From NCBI GenBank assembly GCA_033721915.1, contig JAWWAC010000017.1:1-51991 (forward strand): 51,991 bases of DNA, in the 5' to 3' direction. Of the stretch, positions 6,680 to 17,532 are shown one piece after another. Under the pieces are notes generated by a model. That model made no database searches. It was not told the origin of the DNA and was given only the letters and a program-made list of their open reading frames with translations. The translations under genes and the position numbers were made by a program. Source of the DNA: REBR01 sp033721915 (GTDB lineage: Bacteria; Pseudomonadota; Gammaproteobacteria; Pseudomonadales; Oleiphilaceae). Position 1 is the stretch's first letter, and the number at the start of each line of letters is the position of its first letter.

Positions 6680-8512
6680 TCAGCCCGCACTGTCCGCCAG
6701 GGTTTCCTCAATGACCCGGAGAAAGGCGTGGCCGTATTTCTCCATCTTGCTGTCACCCACCCCGGAGACCTCCAGCATCTGCGCCTCACTGGCGGGTTTG
6801 CGCAGCGCCATGTCCCTCAGGCTGCTGTCATGGAAGATGACATAGGGCGGCACCCCCTGCTCTTCGGCCAGCTGCTTGCGGCAGGCCCGCAGCGCCTCCC
6901 ACAGGGGCTGGTCCGCCGGGTCCAGGTCCGCCGGTGCCTTGCGGGCCGCGCCGCCGCCGGAAGCGGAACGGCGGGGAGCCTTCTCCACCACATCCTCACG
7001 CAGTTCGATGCGCTGTTCCCCCCGCAGCAGTGGGCGGCACTGCTCGGTCAGGCTCAGTCCGCCGAAACCGTCCGTGTCCACCTTCAGGTAGCCGAAGGCC
7101 ACCAGCTGGCGGAACACCGCACGCCACTGTGTGGCATCCGTGTCCGCCCCCAGTCCCCAGGTGCTCAGCTGGTGGTGGCCGAACTGGCGTATGCGTTCGT
7201 TATCCACCCCCCTCAGCACATCCACCACGTAGTTCACACCAAAGCGCTGTCCGGTGCGGTAGACACAGGACAGGGCCTTGCGCACCTGGTCCGTGGCGTC
7301 GTGGGTCTTTGCCGGTGTCAGACAGGCATCGCAGTTGCCGCAGTGCTCCTGCGCCGGGTCGTCAAAATAGCTCAGCAGGGTGTGGCGACGGCAGCGGGTG
7401 GTCTCGCACAGGGCCAGCATGGCGTCCAGCTTCTGGCGTTCCACCCGCTTGTGCAGCTCGCTGCCCTGTGAGCCTTCCAGCATCTGTCGCAGCTTGATCA
7501 CGTCCTGCAGCCCGTACACCATCCAGGCGGTGGCGGGCTCACCGTCACGGCCGGCCCGCCCGGTTTCCTGGTAGTAGGATTCGATGCTCTTGGGCAGATC
7601 CAGGTGGGCCACAAAGCGCACATCCGGCTTGTCGATGCCCATGCCGAAGGCAATGGTGGCCACAATCACCACCCCCTCCTCACGGAGAAAGCGGCTCTGG
7701 TGCTCCTGGCGCATCTGTGGCGAGAGGCCGGCATGGTAGGGCAGAGCCGTGATGCCCTCACCCTGCAGCCAGCGGGCCACGGTCTCCACCCGGTTGCGTG
7801 AGAGGCAGTAGACGATGCCCGCATCCCCCGGGTGCTCCTGCTTGAGAAAGCGGGTCAGTTGTTGCCTTGGGTTGTCCTTGCGGCTGATGCGGTACTGGAT
7901 ATTGGGCCGGTCAAAGCCGCTGACAAAGTGTTTTGCCCCGGTCAGCTGCAGCCGCTGGGCGATTTCCTCACGGGTGCGGCCATCGGCGGTGGCGGTGAGG
8001 GCCACGCGGGGGACACTGGGGAACTGCTCGTGGAGCAGGCTCAGCTGCAGGTAATCGGAACGGAAGTTATGCCCCCACTGGGAGACACAGTGGGCCTCGT
8101 CAATGGCAAACAGGGCGACGGGGCACTGGTGCAGCAGCGCCAGTGTACGCTCCTGGATCAGCCGCTCCGGGGCGATGTAAAGCAGATCCACCTGTCCGGC
8201 CCGCAGCGCCTGCTCGGTCTCCTGGACCTGCTGGAAGTCCAGGCTGGAGTTGAGAAACCGGGCACGCACTCCCAGGGCCTGCAGCGCCTGTACCTGATCC
8301 TGCATCAGTGCGATCAGTGGCGAGATCACCACGCCGGTGCCCTCACGCACCAGTGCCGGGATCTGGTAACACAGGGATTTGCCGCCACCGGTGGGCATCA
8401 GCACCAGGGCGTCCTCACCGGCCACCAGTGCCTGGATAATGGCTTCCTGGTGGCCGCGGAACTGGCGGTAGCCGAAGGTATGTTCCAGTACGCTGTGGGG
8501 GGTCTTTTCCAT
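6680..8512 (-). CDS. recQ: ATP-dependent DNA helicase RecQ
   Basis: A 610-residue RecQ-family 3'-5' DNA helicase acting in recombination and replication-fork repair. Domain order is complete. The DEAD-type helicase core has Walker A MPTGGGKS (39-46), IDEAHC and the RecQ aromatic loop CVSQWGHNFRSDY. The second RecA lobe carries GMGIDKPDVRFVAH and QETGRAGRDG. A zinc module has cysteines in CRRHTL and HCGNCDAC, followed by winged helix (RQC) and a C-terminal HRDC domain with EVSGVGDSKMEKYG. The start is the ATG at 8512 (MEKTPHSVLEHTFGYR), where RecQ homology begins; an in-frame ATG at 8644 would add 44 unrelated residues. It is convergent with the DUF4870 gene and divergent from the macrodomain gene. 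Confidence 0.95.
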   Translation of the reverse strand: MEKTPHSVLEHTFGYRQFRGHQEAIIQALVAGEDALVLMPTGGGKSLCYQIPALVREGTGVVISPLIALMQDQVQALQALGVRARFLNSSLDFQQVQETEQALRAGQVDLLYIAPERLIQERTLALLHQCPVALFAIDEAHCVSQWGHNFRSDYLQLSLLHEQFPSVPRVALTATADGRTREEIAQRLQLTGAKHFVSGFDRPNIQYRISRKDNPRQQLTRFLKQEHPGDAGIVYCLSRNRVETVARWLQGEGITALPYHAGLSPQMRQEHQSRFLREEGVVIVATIAFGMGIDKPDVRFVAHLDLPKSIESYYQETGRAGRDGEPATAWMVYGLQDVIKLRQMLEGSQGSELHKRVERQKLDAMLALCETTRCRRHTLLSYFDDPAQEHCGNCDACLTPAKTHDATDQVRKALSCVYRTGQRFGVNYVVDVLRGVDNERIRQFGHHQLSTWGLGADTDATQWRAVFRQLVAFGYLKVDTDGFGGLSLTEQCRPLLRGEQRIELREDVVEKAPRRSASGGGAARKAPADLDPADQPLWEALRACRKQLAEEQGVPPYVIFHDSSLRDMALRKPASEAQMLEVSGVGDSKMEKYGHAFLRVIEETLADSAG

Positions 8513-8772
8513 GCCGGGCAGTATAACGGGGTCATCGCCGGCCGTCGCCACCCCCTGGCAGAATGGAGAGGGAGTGGCCCCCAGAGGGGGTGTTTTAAGC
8601 CGGTGACTTTGGCCGTCAGTCCCCGTCGGGCACCGGTAGAACACTTTTTGTCATTGCCGTGAACTTACGCGGTTTATGTTCTGCCAAAATAGGATCCAAT
8701 GCAGGAAAACCAATACGACATGGGTTTCAGTACAGAAACCGCAAATCCGCACAACCGGCAAGAGGAAAGACA

Positions 8773-9324
8773 GTGAGTGAGCAGATAGCACGGGATTTCA
8801 GGAATATCCGGATCGAGTGCCGTCAGGGGGACATCGCCCAGCAGACGGATATGGACGCCGTGGTCAATGCCGCCAATGCCGAGCTCAAGACCGGCGGCGG
8901 TGTGGCCGGGGCCATCCATCGGGCGGCCGGGCCGGAGCTGGAGGAGGAATGCCGCTTCCAGGCCCCCATAAAACCCGGTGAGGCGGTGATCACCGGGGCT
9001 CACGGGTTGCCCAACCGCTATGTCATTCACTGCCTGGGCCCGGTGTATGGCCAGGATGAACCGGCGGAGCAGCTGCTGGCGTCCTGTTATCGCCGGGCCC
9101 TGTCATTGGCGGAGTCACAGGGGCTGAGCAGTATTGCCTTTCCTGCCATTTCCACCGGGGCTTTCGGCTATCCGCCCCGTGAAGGCGCCAGGGTCGCCTT
9201 GCAGACCGTGCTGAACCAACTGTCCCAACTGGACACGATTCGTAAAATCCGTTTTGTGCTGTTCAGCCAGGAAGACCTGAACCGTTACCGGCGGCTCCTG
9301 GAGGAGGCACCGTCCCCGGAATAA
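8773..9324 (+). CDS. Macrodomain protein, O-acetyl-ADP-ribose deacetylase-like
   Basis: A 183-residue single macrodomain of the MacroD/YmdB type, which removes acetyl or ADP-ribose adducts from O-acetyl-ADP-ribose or ADP-ribosylated targets. The two binding loops are clear: VVNAANAELKTGGGVAGAIH (N-A-A-N and the glycine loop near residues 29-48) and ISTGAFGYPPREGARVAL (substrate loop 2). The start is GTG at 8773, preceded by AGAGGAAAG at 8761-8769. Upstream codons to 8659 show no homology. It is divergent from recQ and followed by the small heat-shock gene 129 bases later. Confidence 0.9.
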   Translation: MSEQIARDFRNIRIECRQGDIAQQTDMDAVVNAANAELKTGGGVAGAIHRAAGPELEEECRFQAPIKPGEAVITGAHGLPNRYVIHCLGPVYGQDEPAEQLLASCYRRALSLAESQGLSSIAFPAISTGAFGYPPREGARVALQTVLNQLSQLDTIRKIRFVLFSQEDLNRYRRLLEEAPSPE

Positions 9325-9453
9325 AGACTCAGACGCCTCTTGATAGCCGTTAAGGCAGTCCTTACATCCTGTATTAGAGGCAACAGAGAACCTGTTACTC
9401 AAAGACAGTCATATTCACATTCAAGGAGTACGGAATCGATAAGGAGGTGTCTT

Positions 9454-10011
9454 ATGGAACTGAAGAAATTCTCTCCCTGGAACTGGTTCCGCAAGGAGCA
9501 GGATCAGGTGCCGGTGAGCAACGCCCGTCAGGGGCTGGCTCCGATCAACCAGTCCTCTTCTGCGGACCCGTTCTACAGCATGCAGCAACAGATCAATCAG
9601 ATGTTTGATGACTTCTCACGGCGTTTTGGCATGCCTTCGCTGACCACGCCGGGTGCGGGTCTGATGGGCTCGGAGAGCGGGTTTTTCCGCCCCAGTGTGG
9701 ACATCAAGGAGAACCGGGACCAGTACCAGATCAATGTGGATCTGCCTGGCGTCAACAAGGACGATGTGCAGGTGACACTGGAGCAGGATGCCCTGGTGAT
9801 CCGGGGTGAGCGGCACCAGGAGCGGGAAAGCGACGATGACAACTACCAGTTTGTGGAGCGCCACTATGGCAGCTTCCAGAGGGTGCTGGACCTGCCCGCC
9901 GATGCCGACCCGGATTCACTGAAGGCCCAGTATGAGGACGGTGTGCTGAAAATCCGCATCAACCGCCTGGAAGAGGCCCGCAGCCCGGTGAAGCAGATCG
10001 AAGTGCAGTAA
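9454..10011 (+). CDS. Small heat-shock protein, Hsp20/IbpA family
   Basis: A 185-residue ATP-independent holdase chaperone. After an 80-residue flexible N-terminal arm (ELKKFSPWNWFRKEQ and an MFDDFSRRFGMP segment), the alpha-crystallin domain runs from about FRPSVDIKENRDQYQINVDL to VLKIRINRL, with the signature LPGVNKDDVQVTLEQDALVI and the end-of-domain A-x-Y-x-x-G-V-L motif (AQYEDGVLKI). The short C-terminal tail VKQIEVQ supplies an I-x-V oligomerisation motif. The start has a near-perfect site, AAGGAGGTG (9440-9448). A strong terminator follows at 10039-10067. A sigma-32 promoter would be expected in 9325-9430, but no clean match was seen. Confidence 0.93.
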   Translation: MELKKFSPWNWFRKEQDQVPVSNARQGLAPINQSSSADPFYSMQQQINQMFDDFSRRFGMPSLTTPGAGLMGSESGFFRPSVDIKENRDQYQINVDLPGVNKDDVQVTLEQDALVIRGERHQERESDDDNYQFVERHYGSFQRVLDLPADADPDSLKAQYEDGVLKIRINRLEEARSPVKQIEVQ

Positions 10012-10038
10012 CGGCGTCGCGAGCCGTGCCATTTCCCG

Positions 10039-10067
10039 GGGCCATGCTGAAAAGCATGGCCCTTTTT
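10039..10067 (+). terminator. Intrinsic terminator of hsp20 gene
   Basis: GGGCCATGCT (10039-10048), loop GAAA, AGCATGGCCC (10053-10062), then five T. A perfect 10-bp stem with a stable GNRA tetraloop, 28 bases after the stop codon. Confidence 0.95.
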
Positions 10068-10085
10068 CCTTTCCGGTTCGTATAG

Positions 10086-10667
10086 ATGCTTATGCCAAAG
10101 AATCCCAACCCCCAGGGCAAGGGGCTGGCGCCGGTGATGGCCATGCTGGACGAGTCCCGTGGTGCCTCACAGCTGGCCGCCCCGAAAAGCCTGAATGACA
10201 TTTCCGTGGAACTGTTCACCTCCCTGTTTGTGCTGGAGAGTGACTTCCGCTTTCGCCCAGTGCCCGGCAATGTCTATTGGCTGTACCGCAAGCAGGATCG
10301 CTTTCGTCTCTCCCCCATTGGCCCCCATGAGTGGGGGCCCCGGGTCTATGGACGCTATGTGGGCCGTTGTGAGTTGCAGCAGGATCTGACATGGACTTTG
10401 GAGCTGGGCAGCGAAGCGGCCGCGGACCCCACCCTGATGGCCCTGATAGAGGAGCGCAGGGCCCGCTTTGCCCGTGAGCTGGAAGAGGCCCCCACACTGG
10501 CCCAGGCCCTGCCCGGCTACCAGCAGTCCATGCCCTTCAACCAGCGAATGTTCGCCTACGGGCTGGCGCACTCCCTGCGTGCCTCACTGCACCGCTCCGG
10601 CCTGGCCGGACTGAGCTACCAGCAGGCAAGAGCCGCCCTGGCCGCCCCGGGCCACAATCAGACGTGA
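10086..10667 (+). CDS. DUF2452 family protein
   Basis: A 193-residue cytoplasmic protein that matches, from memory, the Pseudomonas DUF2452 family. It starts with NPNPQGKGLAPVMAML, then LNDISVELFTSLFVLESDFRF and PVPGNVYWLYRKQ, and ends with FAYGLAHSLRASLHRSGLAGL. No catalytic motif is known or visible, and function is unknown. Two possible starts, ATG at 10086 and ATG at 10092, lie just after the hsp20 terminator and neither has a good ribosome site. It is convergent with the binding-protein gene at 10755. Confidence 0.8.
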   Translation: MLMPKNPNPQGKGLAPVMAMLDESRGASQLAAPKSLNDISVELFTSLFVLESDFRFRPVPGNVYWLYRKQDRFRLSPIGPHEWGPRVYGRYVGRCELQQDLTWTLELGSEAAADPTLMALIEERRARFARELEEAPTLAQALPGYQQSMPFNQRMFAYGLAHSLRASLHRSGLAGLSYQQARAALAAPGHNQT

Positions 10668-10754
10668 ATCCGGCCTGTCGTCCCCCCGCGACCGGTGCTC
10701 CCTGAATCCGTCCCCTTTGCGCCACGGCCTTTTCGATACAGTCAGTATGCTGGC

Positions 10755-11513
10755 TCAATAGAGGGTGTCGGGGGTAACGGGCCCATTACCTTCCTCCTCC
10801 ATCAGTGCCCAGTAGGCCTTCTCCAGCCGCTCCACCAGGACTTCGGGCTCACGAGCCTGGCGTGAGATCAGAAAGGTGGCCTCACGGCTGAACAGGGGAT
10901 TGCGTCTGAGGGGTATGGTGGGCATTTTTTCCAGGGCCCGCTTCATGGGTTCGTCGTAGTTGAGCAGATAGTCGCCCCGTCCCATGGTCAGCATTTTCAG
11001 GCCCGCTTCATGGTTGGGTGCGCTGTCATGCTGAGTTCCGGGGTCCGCGAGTACCCCTTCCAGCAGCCCCAGATAGCTATAGCCACTGATCAGAATCAGC
11101 GATTGACCCCGCAGATCGCCGATTGTTTCCACCGGAGACTGATAGGGCCGGTGGTAGGCGGACAGGGTGACCTTCGCCAGCGGGACCCGGGTTTCCATAA
11201 TGAGGGGTTGCAGGTGGGGCTGGCCGGCGATCCCCAGCCACAGGTCCACCTTTCCCCGCTGCAGATACAGTTTGACGCGCTTGATGGGCAGTGCCTGCCA
11301 CTCCAGCCGGTAACCGGCCTTACGGGCCACACGGTCACTGAGCTGTTTGACGCTGCCCGTGGCCTGGCCATCGTCGCCGGTGTAAATGTAGGGCGCAAAC
11401 TCCACATAAGCGGCCTTCAGGGTACGAACCGGCTCCTCAACGGACGTATCCGCCAGGGCTGGCCAGGCCAGAAGAGTCAGCAGAAAAACAAAGAGGCTGG
11501 GATTCAACCGCAA
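10755..11513 (-). CDS. Periplasmic solute-binding protein family 3, orphan
   Basis: A 252-residue protein with an N-terminal signal peptide (MRLNPSLFVFLLTLLAWPALA, cleavage probably after ALA, described in two parts: basic start then LFVFLLTLLAWPALA). The mature part resembles the amino-acid-binding SBP_bac_3 fold: EFAPYIYTGDDGQATGSVKQL is the first lobe and GDLRGQSLILISGYSYLGLL the hinge-proximal strand. No permease or ATPase gene lies nearby, so it may be a free-standing binding protein or sensor input rather than a transporter part. It is similar in kind to the protein at 35945. The GGGACAGGCA copy at 11592 lies upstream of its start. Confidence 0.75.
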   Translation of the reverse strand: MRLNPSLFVFLLTLLAWPALADTSVEEPVRTLKAAYVEFAPYIYTGDDGQATGSVKQLSDRVARKAGYRLEWQALPIKRVKLYLQRGKVDLWLGIAGQPHLQPLIMETRVPLAKVTLSAYHRPYQSPVETIGDLRGQSLILISGYSYLGLLEGVLADPGTQHDSAPNHEAGLKMLTMGRGDYLLNYDEPMKRALEKMPTIPLRRNPLFSREATFLISRQAREPEVLVERLEKAYWALMEEEGNGPVTPDTLY

Positions 11514-11849
11514 AGCTTCGGGTCCTTTTTTGCCTGTATGGATAAAAGCTTGGTTGCTGCCATGGGCTTTGTAAAGCGACCGTCCGCTGCCGGGACAGGC
11601 ATGGGTGTTGGGACGGGTTTCACTGCCATAAAACCCGCCACCACGGAGCGGGTGCGGTTCCGGGCGGGGCTGCCCGGGTAAGGGAGGATTTTACGGTATT
11701 TTTCCCGCACCGCCCCTGAATGGGACGATTTAGAGCCCGGGGGCTGGCACATTGGCCCCATACGCGTTAAAAATAGAGACCAATAATAAATGGCCTGCAC
11801 GAAAGGCTTTTAACAGTGCTTTCAAAACAATGACAAAGGAGCCGGATCC
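11514..11849. other. Intergenic region with one GGGACAGGCA copy
   Basis: This 336-base divergent gap between the binding-protein and acyl-CoA synthetase genes holds no credible gene. GGGACAGGCA is at 11592-11601. The last 90 bases before 11850 are AT-richer (GTTAAAAATAGAGACCAATA region) and probably contain the synthetase promoter, which I cannot place exactly. Confidence 0.5.
11592..11601. repeat. Single GGGACAGGCA copy
   Basis: GGGACAGGCA at 11592-11601 in the divergent gap between the binding-protein gene and the acyl-CoA synthetase. Another exact copy at 14016-14025 falls inside the broken GMC gene and may be chance. Confidence 0.85.
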
Positions 11850-13532
<1,683 letters not shown>

Positions 13533-13585
13533 CTCTGAGCGGGTCGGACCCAATCAGGCCATTGATAAAACAGTAAAAAATCACG

Positions 13586-13621
13586 AAAAAGCCCCTTTGA
13601 CAGACGTTGGAGGGGCTTTTT
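13586..13621. terminator. Bidirectional intrinsic terminator
   Basis: AAAAAGCCCCT (13586-13596) and AGGGGCTTTTT (13611-13621) form a perfect 11-bp stem around a 14-base loop, with A and T runs on either side. It should stop transcription leaving the acyl-CoA synthetase gene. Confidence 0.93.
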
Positions 13622-13807
13622 TGTGCCTGAAAACCCCCATTCAAGCCTCACAGCCCGTACGGACAGATCAACCGTCACCAACCCCGGTGACCCATTTACA
13701 ACCCCTGGACTGAGCCGTTATCAGTGGTTTTACATGGAACCCTCAGGCAATGAAACGGCCCAATCAGGAAACAGCCCTCACCGGGTGATGCCCCAGGAGA
13801 ATCCACC

Positions 13808-15097
13808 ATGAGACGGACCCGATACTGCAATGACATTGACGGCCGCCCCATGGCCAACCCCCTGTATAAGGCCTTTGTGGATGCCGGTCAGGAAGCCGGC
13901 TACCCGGCCACGGCGGATTACAACGGCTACCAGCAGGAAGGCTTCGGCCCCATGCACATGACGGTGAAAAACGGCGTTCGCTGCTCCACCGCCAACGCCT
14001 ACCTGCATCCGGTACGGGACAGGCACAACCTGACGGTGATCACCCAGGCGCTGGTGCACAGGGTGCTGCTGGAAGAAGACCGGGCCGTGGGGGTGCGCTA
14101 TGAGCGCGCCGGCCGTCTCCATGAGGTGCGGGCCCGCCGTGAAGTGCTGCTGTGCGCCGGCGCCATCGGCTCGCCCCACCTGCTGCAGCTCTCCGGCATC
14201 GGTGCGCCACAGGTGCTGGCGGAGGCGGGCATTGACTGCCTGCACAGCCTGCCGGGTGTGGGTGAGAATCTGCAGGGCCATCTGGAGTTCTACTTCCAGT
14301 ATTGTCTCAAACAGCAGCCACAGCGTTGCAAGCAGCCCCTGTCACTGAACGGACAGCTGAGCTGGTGGCGCAAGCTGACGATCGGTCTGCGCTGGATGCT
14401 GAAAAAGGATGGCCTCGGGGCCACCAACCACTTCGAGTAATGCGGCTTTATCCGTTCACGGGCCGGTGTGCCCTGGCCGGATCTGCAGTACCACTTTCTG
14501 CCCGCCGCCATGCGCTACGACGGCCGGGAAGCGTTTGCCGGCCATGGCTTCCAGGTGCATGTGGGGCACAACAAGCCCCAGAGTCGCGGCCATGTACGGG
14601 TGCAGTCCGGAGATCCGCGACAGCCGCCACGGATCCTGTTCAATTACCTCGCCCATAAGGCGGACCGGCAGGGCTTCCGGGACTGCGTCCGTCTCACCCG
14701 TGAGATCATCGGCCAGCCGGCGATGGACCCCTACCGGGGTGAGGAGATACAGCCGGGTGCGGAGGTGACCACGGACGAGGCCATGGATGCTTTTGTGCGC
14801 CGCTCCGTGCAGAGCGCCTACCACCCCTCCTGCACCTGCAAAATGGGTCAGGACCGGCGGACAGTGGTGGACCCCCAGAGCCGGGTGCACGGCCTGGAGG
14901 GGCTGCGTGTGGTGGACGCCTCCGTCTTCCCCACCATTCCCAACGGCAACCTCAATGCCCCCACCATCATGCTGGTGGAGCGAGCGGCGGATCTGATTCG
15001 GGGCCGCGAGCCACTGACACCGGCAAAGGTGCCTGTGTCAGTGGACCCTCAGTGGCGCCATCGTCAACGCCCCGGCAGTCCCCGCCGGGGGATCTGA
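13808..15097 (+). pseudogene. betA: Choline-dehydrogenase-like GMC oxidoreductase, N-truncated and with in-frame stop
   Basis: The readable protein matches GMC-family FAD alcohol dehydrogenases of the BetA type from about residue 160 of the family onward: PLYKAFVDAGQEAGYPATAD, GYQQEGFGPMHMTVKNGVR, GAIGSPHLLQLSGIG, GVGENLQGHLEFY, and late in the gene AYHPSCTCKMGQ with the catalytic His and NGNLNAPTIMLVERAADL. The N-terminal FAD-binding dinucleotide fold is absent; nothing in 13533-13807 encodes it. The frame is further broken by TAA at 14438-14440, inside a stretch that in relatives reads NHFESCGFIRS (serine at the stop), and continues in the same frame to 15097. A single TCA-to-TAA change would explain the stop. 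It is therefore non-functional as a full enzyme, although an AGGAGA site still precedes the 13808 ATG. Confidence 0.85.
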
Positions 15098-15105
15098 AAG
15101 GCCTC

Positions 15106-16494
15106 TTAATGGGCGCTGGCGGTTTTGCCACCGGCCACGGGGGTGAACTGCTTGTAGCGGCCGGGAATGCCCGCGGGAGGCTTACCGATGTCCACACCGG
15201 CCCTGGCCAGTTCCTTTTTCAGCTCCTTGCGGAACTTGTGGTAGTCCACCTGTGTGGAGTGACGGCCACCGGCGTGAAAAGGCAGGTGGGGGTGGTCCAT
15301 CTCGTGCTGGATGGCCGCTGCCATATCCCTGGGGCGCTGGTAATTGCCCAGTATTTCCTGGCAGGCCAGCTTCGCCTGGTAGTCCGCCAGTGGCCAGATG
15401 CAGCCCAGCGGCTGGAACAGGCCGATGAAATACAGGTTGTCGTAGTCCTTGTGCAGCATCTTGCGGTACAGCGGCACACGGGCGGCGTTCTGGAAGTCCA
15501 CCAGCTTCTGGTCGAAGAAGGGGAAGCTGATCCAGAAACCGGTGCAGGCGACAATGGTGTCGTACTGCTCACGGTGTCCGTCGGTGAAGATCACGCTGTC
15601 ACCGTCCAGTGCCTTGATGGCGGGACGGGGCTTGATGCGGCCATGGCGGACAAAGTCCAGCAGATCCGAGTTCACCGAGGGGTGATGGCTGAGCACCAGC
15701 TCCTTGGGCGCGGGAAGGCCGTATTTTTTCTGGTAATTGCCCTGCAGCAGCTTGAGCAGAACGGTAAACAGGGCCTGGCGCAGCTTGCCGGGCATCCAGG
15801 GGTTCTTGGCGCCGAGCACGTCCGAGGGCAGTCCGAACATGAACTTGGGCAGGAACCACTGGGGGCTGCGCATGCTCAGCCCCACGTGATCCGCCAGTCG
15901 GGCCGCCTCCACGGAGACATCGCAGGCGGAGTTGCCGGCGCCGATCACCAACACACGCCGTCCGCGCCAGCTGTCGTCCACACCCTTGAAGTCGTGGGAG
16001 TGGGAGAAGGTGCCATTGAACTGGCCGGGGTATTCCGGATACTTGGGGTTCCAGTGATGGCCGTTGGCCACCATCAGGTGGGTGTAGGTCTCTGTGTGGC
16101 TGTTGTTGTCCCGGTCGCGATACTGCACCCGCCACTGGCCGTCCTCCGTGCGCTCCACATTGTCCACGGTGGTCTCGAAGCGTATCTGCTCCAGCACACC
16201 GAAATGGCGGGCGTAATTCTCAAAATAGGCCTGCAGCTGACGGTGATTGGGGTACTCCGGGTAATGCTCCGGCATGGGGAAGTCTTCATATTCCGACCAG
16301 TTCCGTGAGCTGATGATGTGGGTGTTCTCGTAGACACTGGAGTGGCCCGTGCTGGAGTTGAACACCCAGTTGCCCCCCACCTTGTTGTTTTTCTCGAAGA
16401 CCGTGACATCCAGTCCCGATTCGAGGCAGTTCTTTGCCGCGGCCAGGCCGCTGGGGCCGGCGCCGATGACGCAGACATGGGGGGTTGAACTCAT
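15106..16494 (-). CDS. Flavin-containing monooxygenase (FMO/class B)
   Basis: A 462-residue single-component flavin monooxygenase. FAD fingerprint GAGPSGLAAAKN is at the N-terminus, the FMO identifying motif FNGTFSHSHDFKG (F-x-G-x-x-x-H-x-x-x-F/Y) in the middle, and the NADPH fingerprint VIGAGNSACDVSVE follows directly. A late ACTGFW motif (ATG-x-Y type) is present. Such enzymes oxygenate soft nucleophiles or ketones using NADPH and O2. The fold is not AlmA-like enough in the first motif to call it a long-chain alkane hydroxylase. The ATG at 16494 follows AGGAG; upstream in-frame codons run into the promoter region. The TetR gene at 16700 is divergent and is the likely regulator. It is convergent, eight bases apart, with the broken GMC gene. 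Confidence 0.9.
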   Translation of the reverse strand: MSSTPHVCVIGAGPSGLAAAKNCLESGLDVTVFEKNNKVGGNWVFNSSTGHSSVYENTHIISSRNWSEYEDFPMPEHYPEYPNHRQLQAYFENYARHFGVLEQIRFETTVDNVERTEDGQWRVQYRDRDNNSHTETYTHLMVANGHHWNPKYPEYPGQFNGTFSHSHDFKGVDDSWRGRRVLVIGAGNSACDVSVEAARLADHVGLSMRSPQWFLPKFMFGLPSDVLGAKNPWMPGKLRQALFTVLLKLLQGNYQKKYGLPAPKELVLSHHPSVNSDLLDFVRHGRIKPRPAIKALDGDSVIFTDGHREQYDTIVACTGFWISFPFFDQKLVDFQNAARVPLYRKMLHKDYDNLYFIGLFQPLGCIWPLADYQAKLACQEILGNYQRPRDMAAAIQHEMDHPHLPFHAGGRHSTQVDYHKFRKELKKELARAGVDIGKPPAGIPGRYKQFTPVAGGKTASAH

Positions 16495-16699
16495 GGTACA
16501 CACTCCTGGGCGATTGTTGTTTTTTAAAAGGAAGCATTGATGCAGACTGTTCCGTCTTTGCGGGGCGGCTCTATCAGGAGGTATTCCATCAAGAGTCATA
16601 CCGGGCGGTAATAACACCCCTAAAAAACATGACATTTGTTATTTTTCAAATCTACTCCCGCCGGGGTAGAATTGTCAATACAACCGCAAAGAGGATGAT

Positions 16700-17320
16700 A
16701 TGGCCGATTCAGCCACCACACACAGCCGCAAGCCTGTGCAGGAGCGCAGCCGGGAGCGGGTGGAGAAAGTCATGGCGGCGGCGGAGTCACTGTTGCTGGA
16801 GTTGGGGCCGGAGGACACCTCAATTCCGGAAGTGGCCCTTCGGGCCGGCGTGCCCAGAGCCTCCATTTACCCCTTTTTCCCCAACAAGTACGCCCTGTTT
16901 CTGGCCCTTGGCGACAACCACCTCAAGCAGGTCTCGCAGCTGGTGCAGTCCATTTCCACCCGGCTGGGCACCGTGGACTGGAAAGCGCTGGTGCGGGAGG
17001 CGGTCAATGCCGCTTCGGATTACTACAACCGGAACCCCGTGGCCGGTCTGCTGATTCTGGGCGGGCCCATGAGCCGCACCGGCTATCAGTCCCAGGAATT
17101 CACCATTCAGGATATCGGCCAGCACCTGCGGCCACTGTTCAACGCATTGCAGCCGGAGCAGCCATTGCCGGAGGATCCGGACGTGATCACCATCGCCGTG
17201 GAAATTTCCTTTGCCTGCATGCGCCACTCCTGGTTTACCCATGAGCGCATCACACCCCTTATGGCGGAGCAGGCCAGCCTGGCGGCCATTGCCTATCTGG
17301 GCATCTGGCTGAAAGACTGA
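16700..17320 (+). CDS. TetR-family transcriptional regulator
   Basis: A 206-residue regulator. The N-terminal helix-turn-helix is in VEKVMAAAESLLLELGPEDTSIPEVALRAGVPRASIYPFF, with the signature IYPFFPNKYALF matching the family VYxHFxxKxxL block. The rest is a helical ligand domain (EYYN-like segments such as ASDYYNRNPVAGLLILGG). It is divergent from the FMO gene and 205 bases away, which makes it the probable local repressor; the inducer is unknown. AGAGGA precedes the ATG. The gap 16495-16699 is AT-rich near 16620-16660, where operator and promoters should lie. Confidence 0.88.
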   Translation: MADSATTHSRKPVQERSRERVEKVMAAAESLLLELGPEDTSIPEVALRAGVPRASIYPFFPNKYALFLALGDNHLKQVSQLVQSISTRLGTVDWKALVREAVNAASDYYNRNPVAGLLILGGPMSRTGYQSQEFTIQDIGQHLRPLFNALQPEQPLPEDPDVITIAVEISFACMRHSWFTHERITPLMAEQASLAAIAYLGIWLKD

Positions 17321-17532
17321 TTCGTCAGGCGTGGCCGGCCAGAATCCCCCGGAGTCTTTGCAATGAGGCCTCTTCCCCCCCATGCTGATCCGAAACCGGC
17401 CTGGAGGGGTATCTATGGCCTCCGGATCAGGGTGGGCGCAGCCGGCCCGGCTGGCCGGTTTCAACGTCCGGACTGCATCCCGGGCAACCACCTGATTGTG
17501 CAACCCCGACAACCCCAAAAAGAGAGCGCGCT

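Noticed and set aside
7380..8662. Plus-strand long frames opposite recQ
   Set aside because: They are shadows of the complete RecQ protein on the minus strand with no homology of their own.
9340..9440. Sigma-32 promoter ahead of hsp20
   Set aside because: CTTGAT is present but no CCCCAT-like -10 at the right distance, so no site was called.
14016..14025. GGGACAGGCA inside the GMC pseudogene
   Set aside because: It lies in an intact codon pattern (RDRH) of the homologous protein region, so a chance match is likely rather than an insertion.
14438..14440. TAA read through as programmed recoding or selenocysteine
   Set aside because: Selenocysteine uses TGA, no hairpin follows, and the N-terminal domain is missing anyway; decay is simpler.
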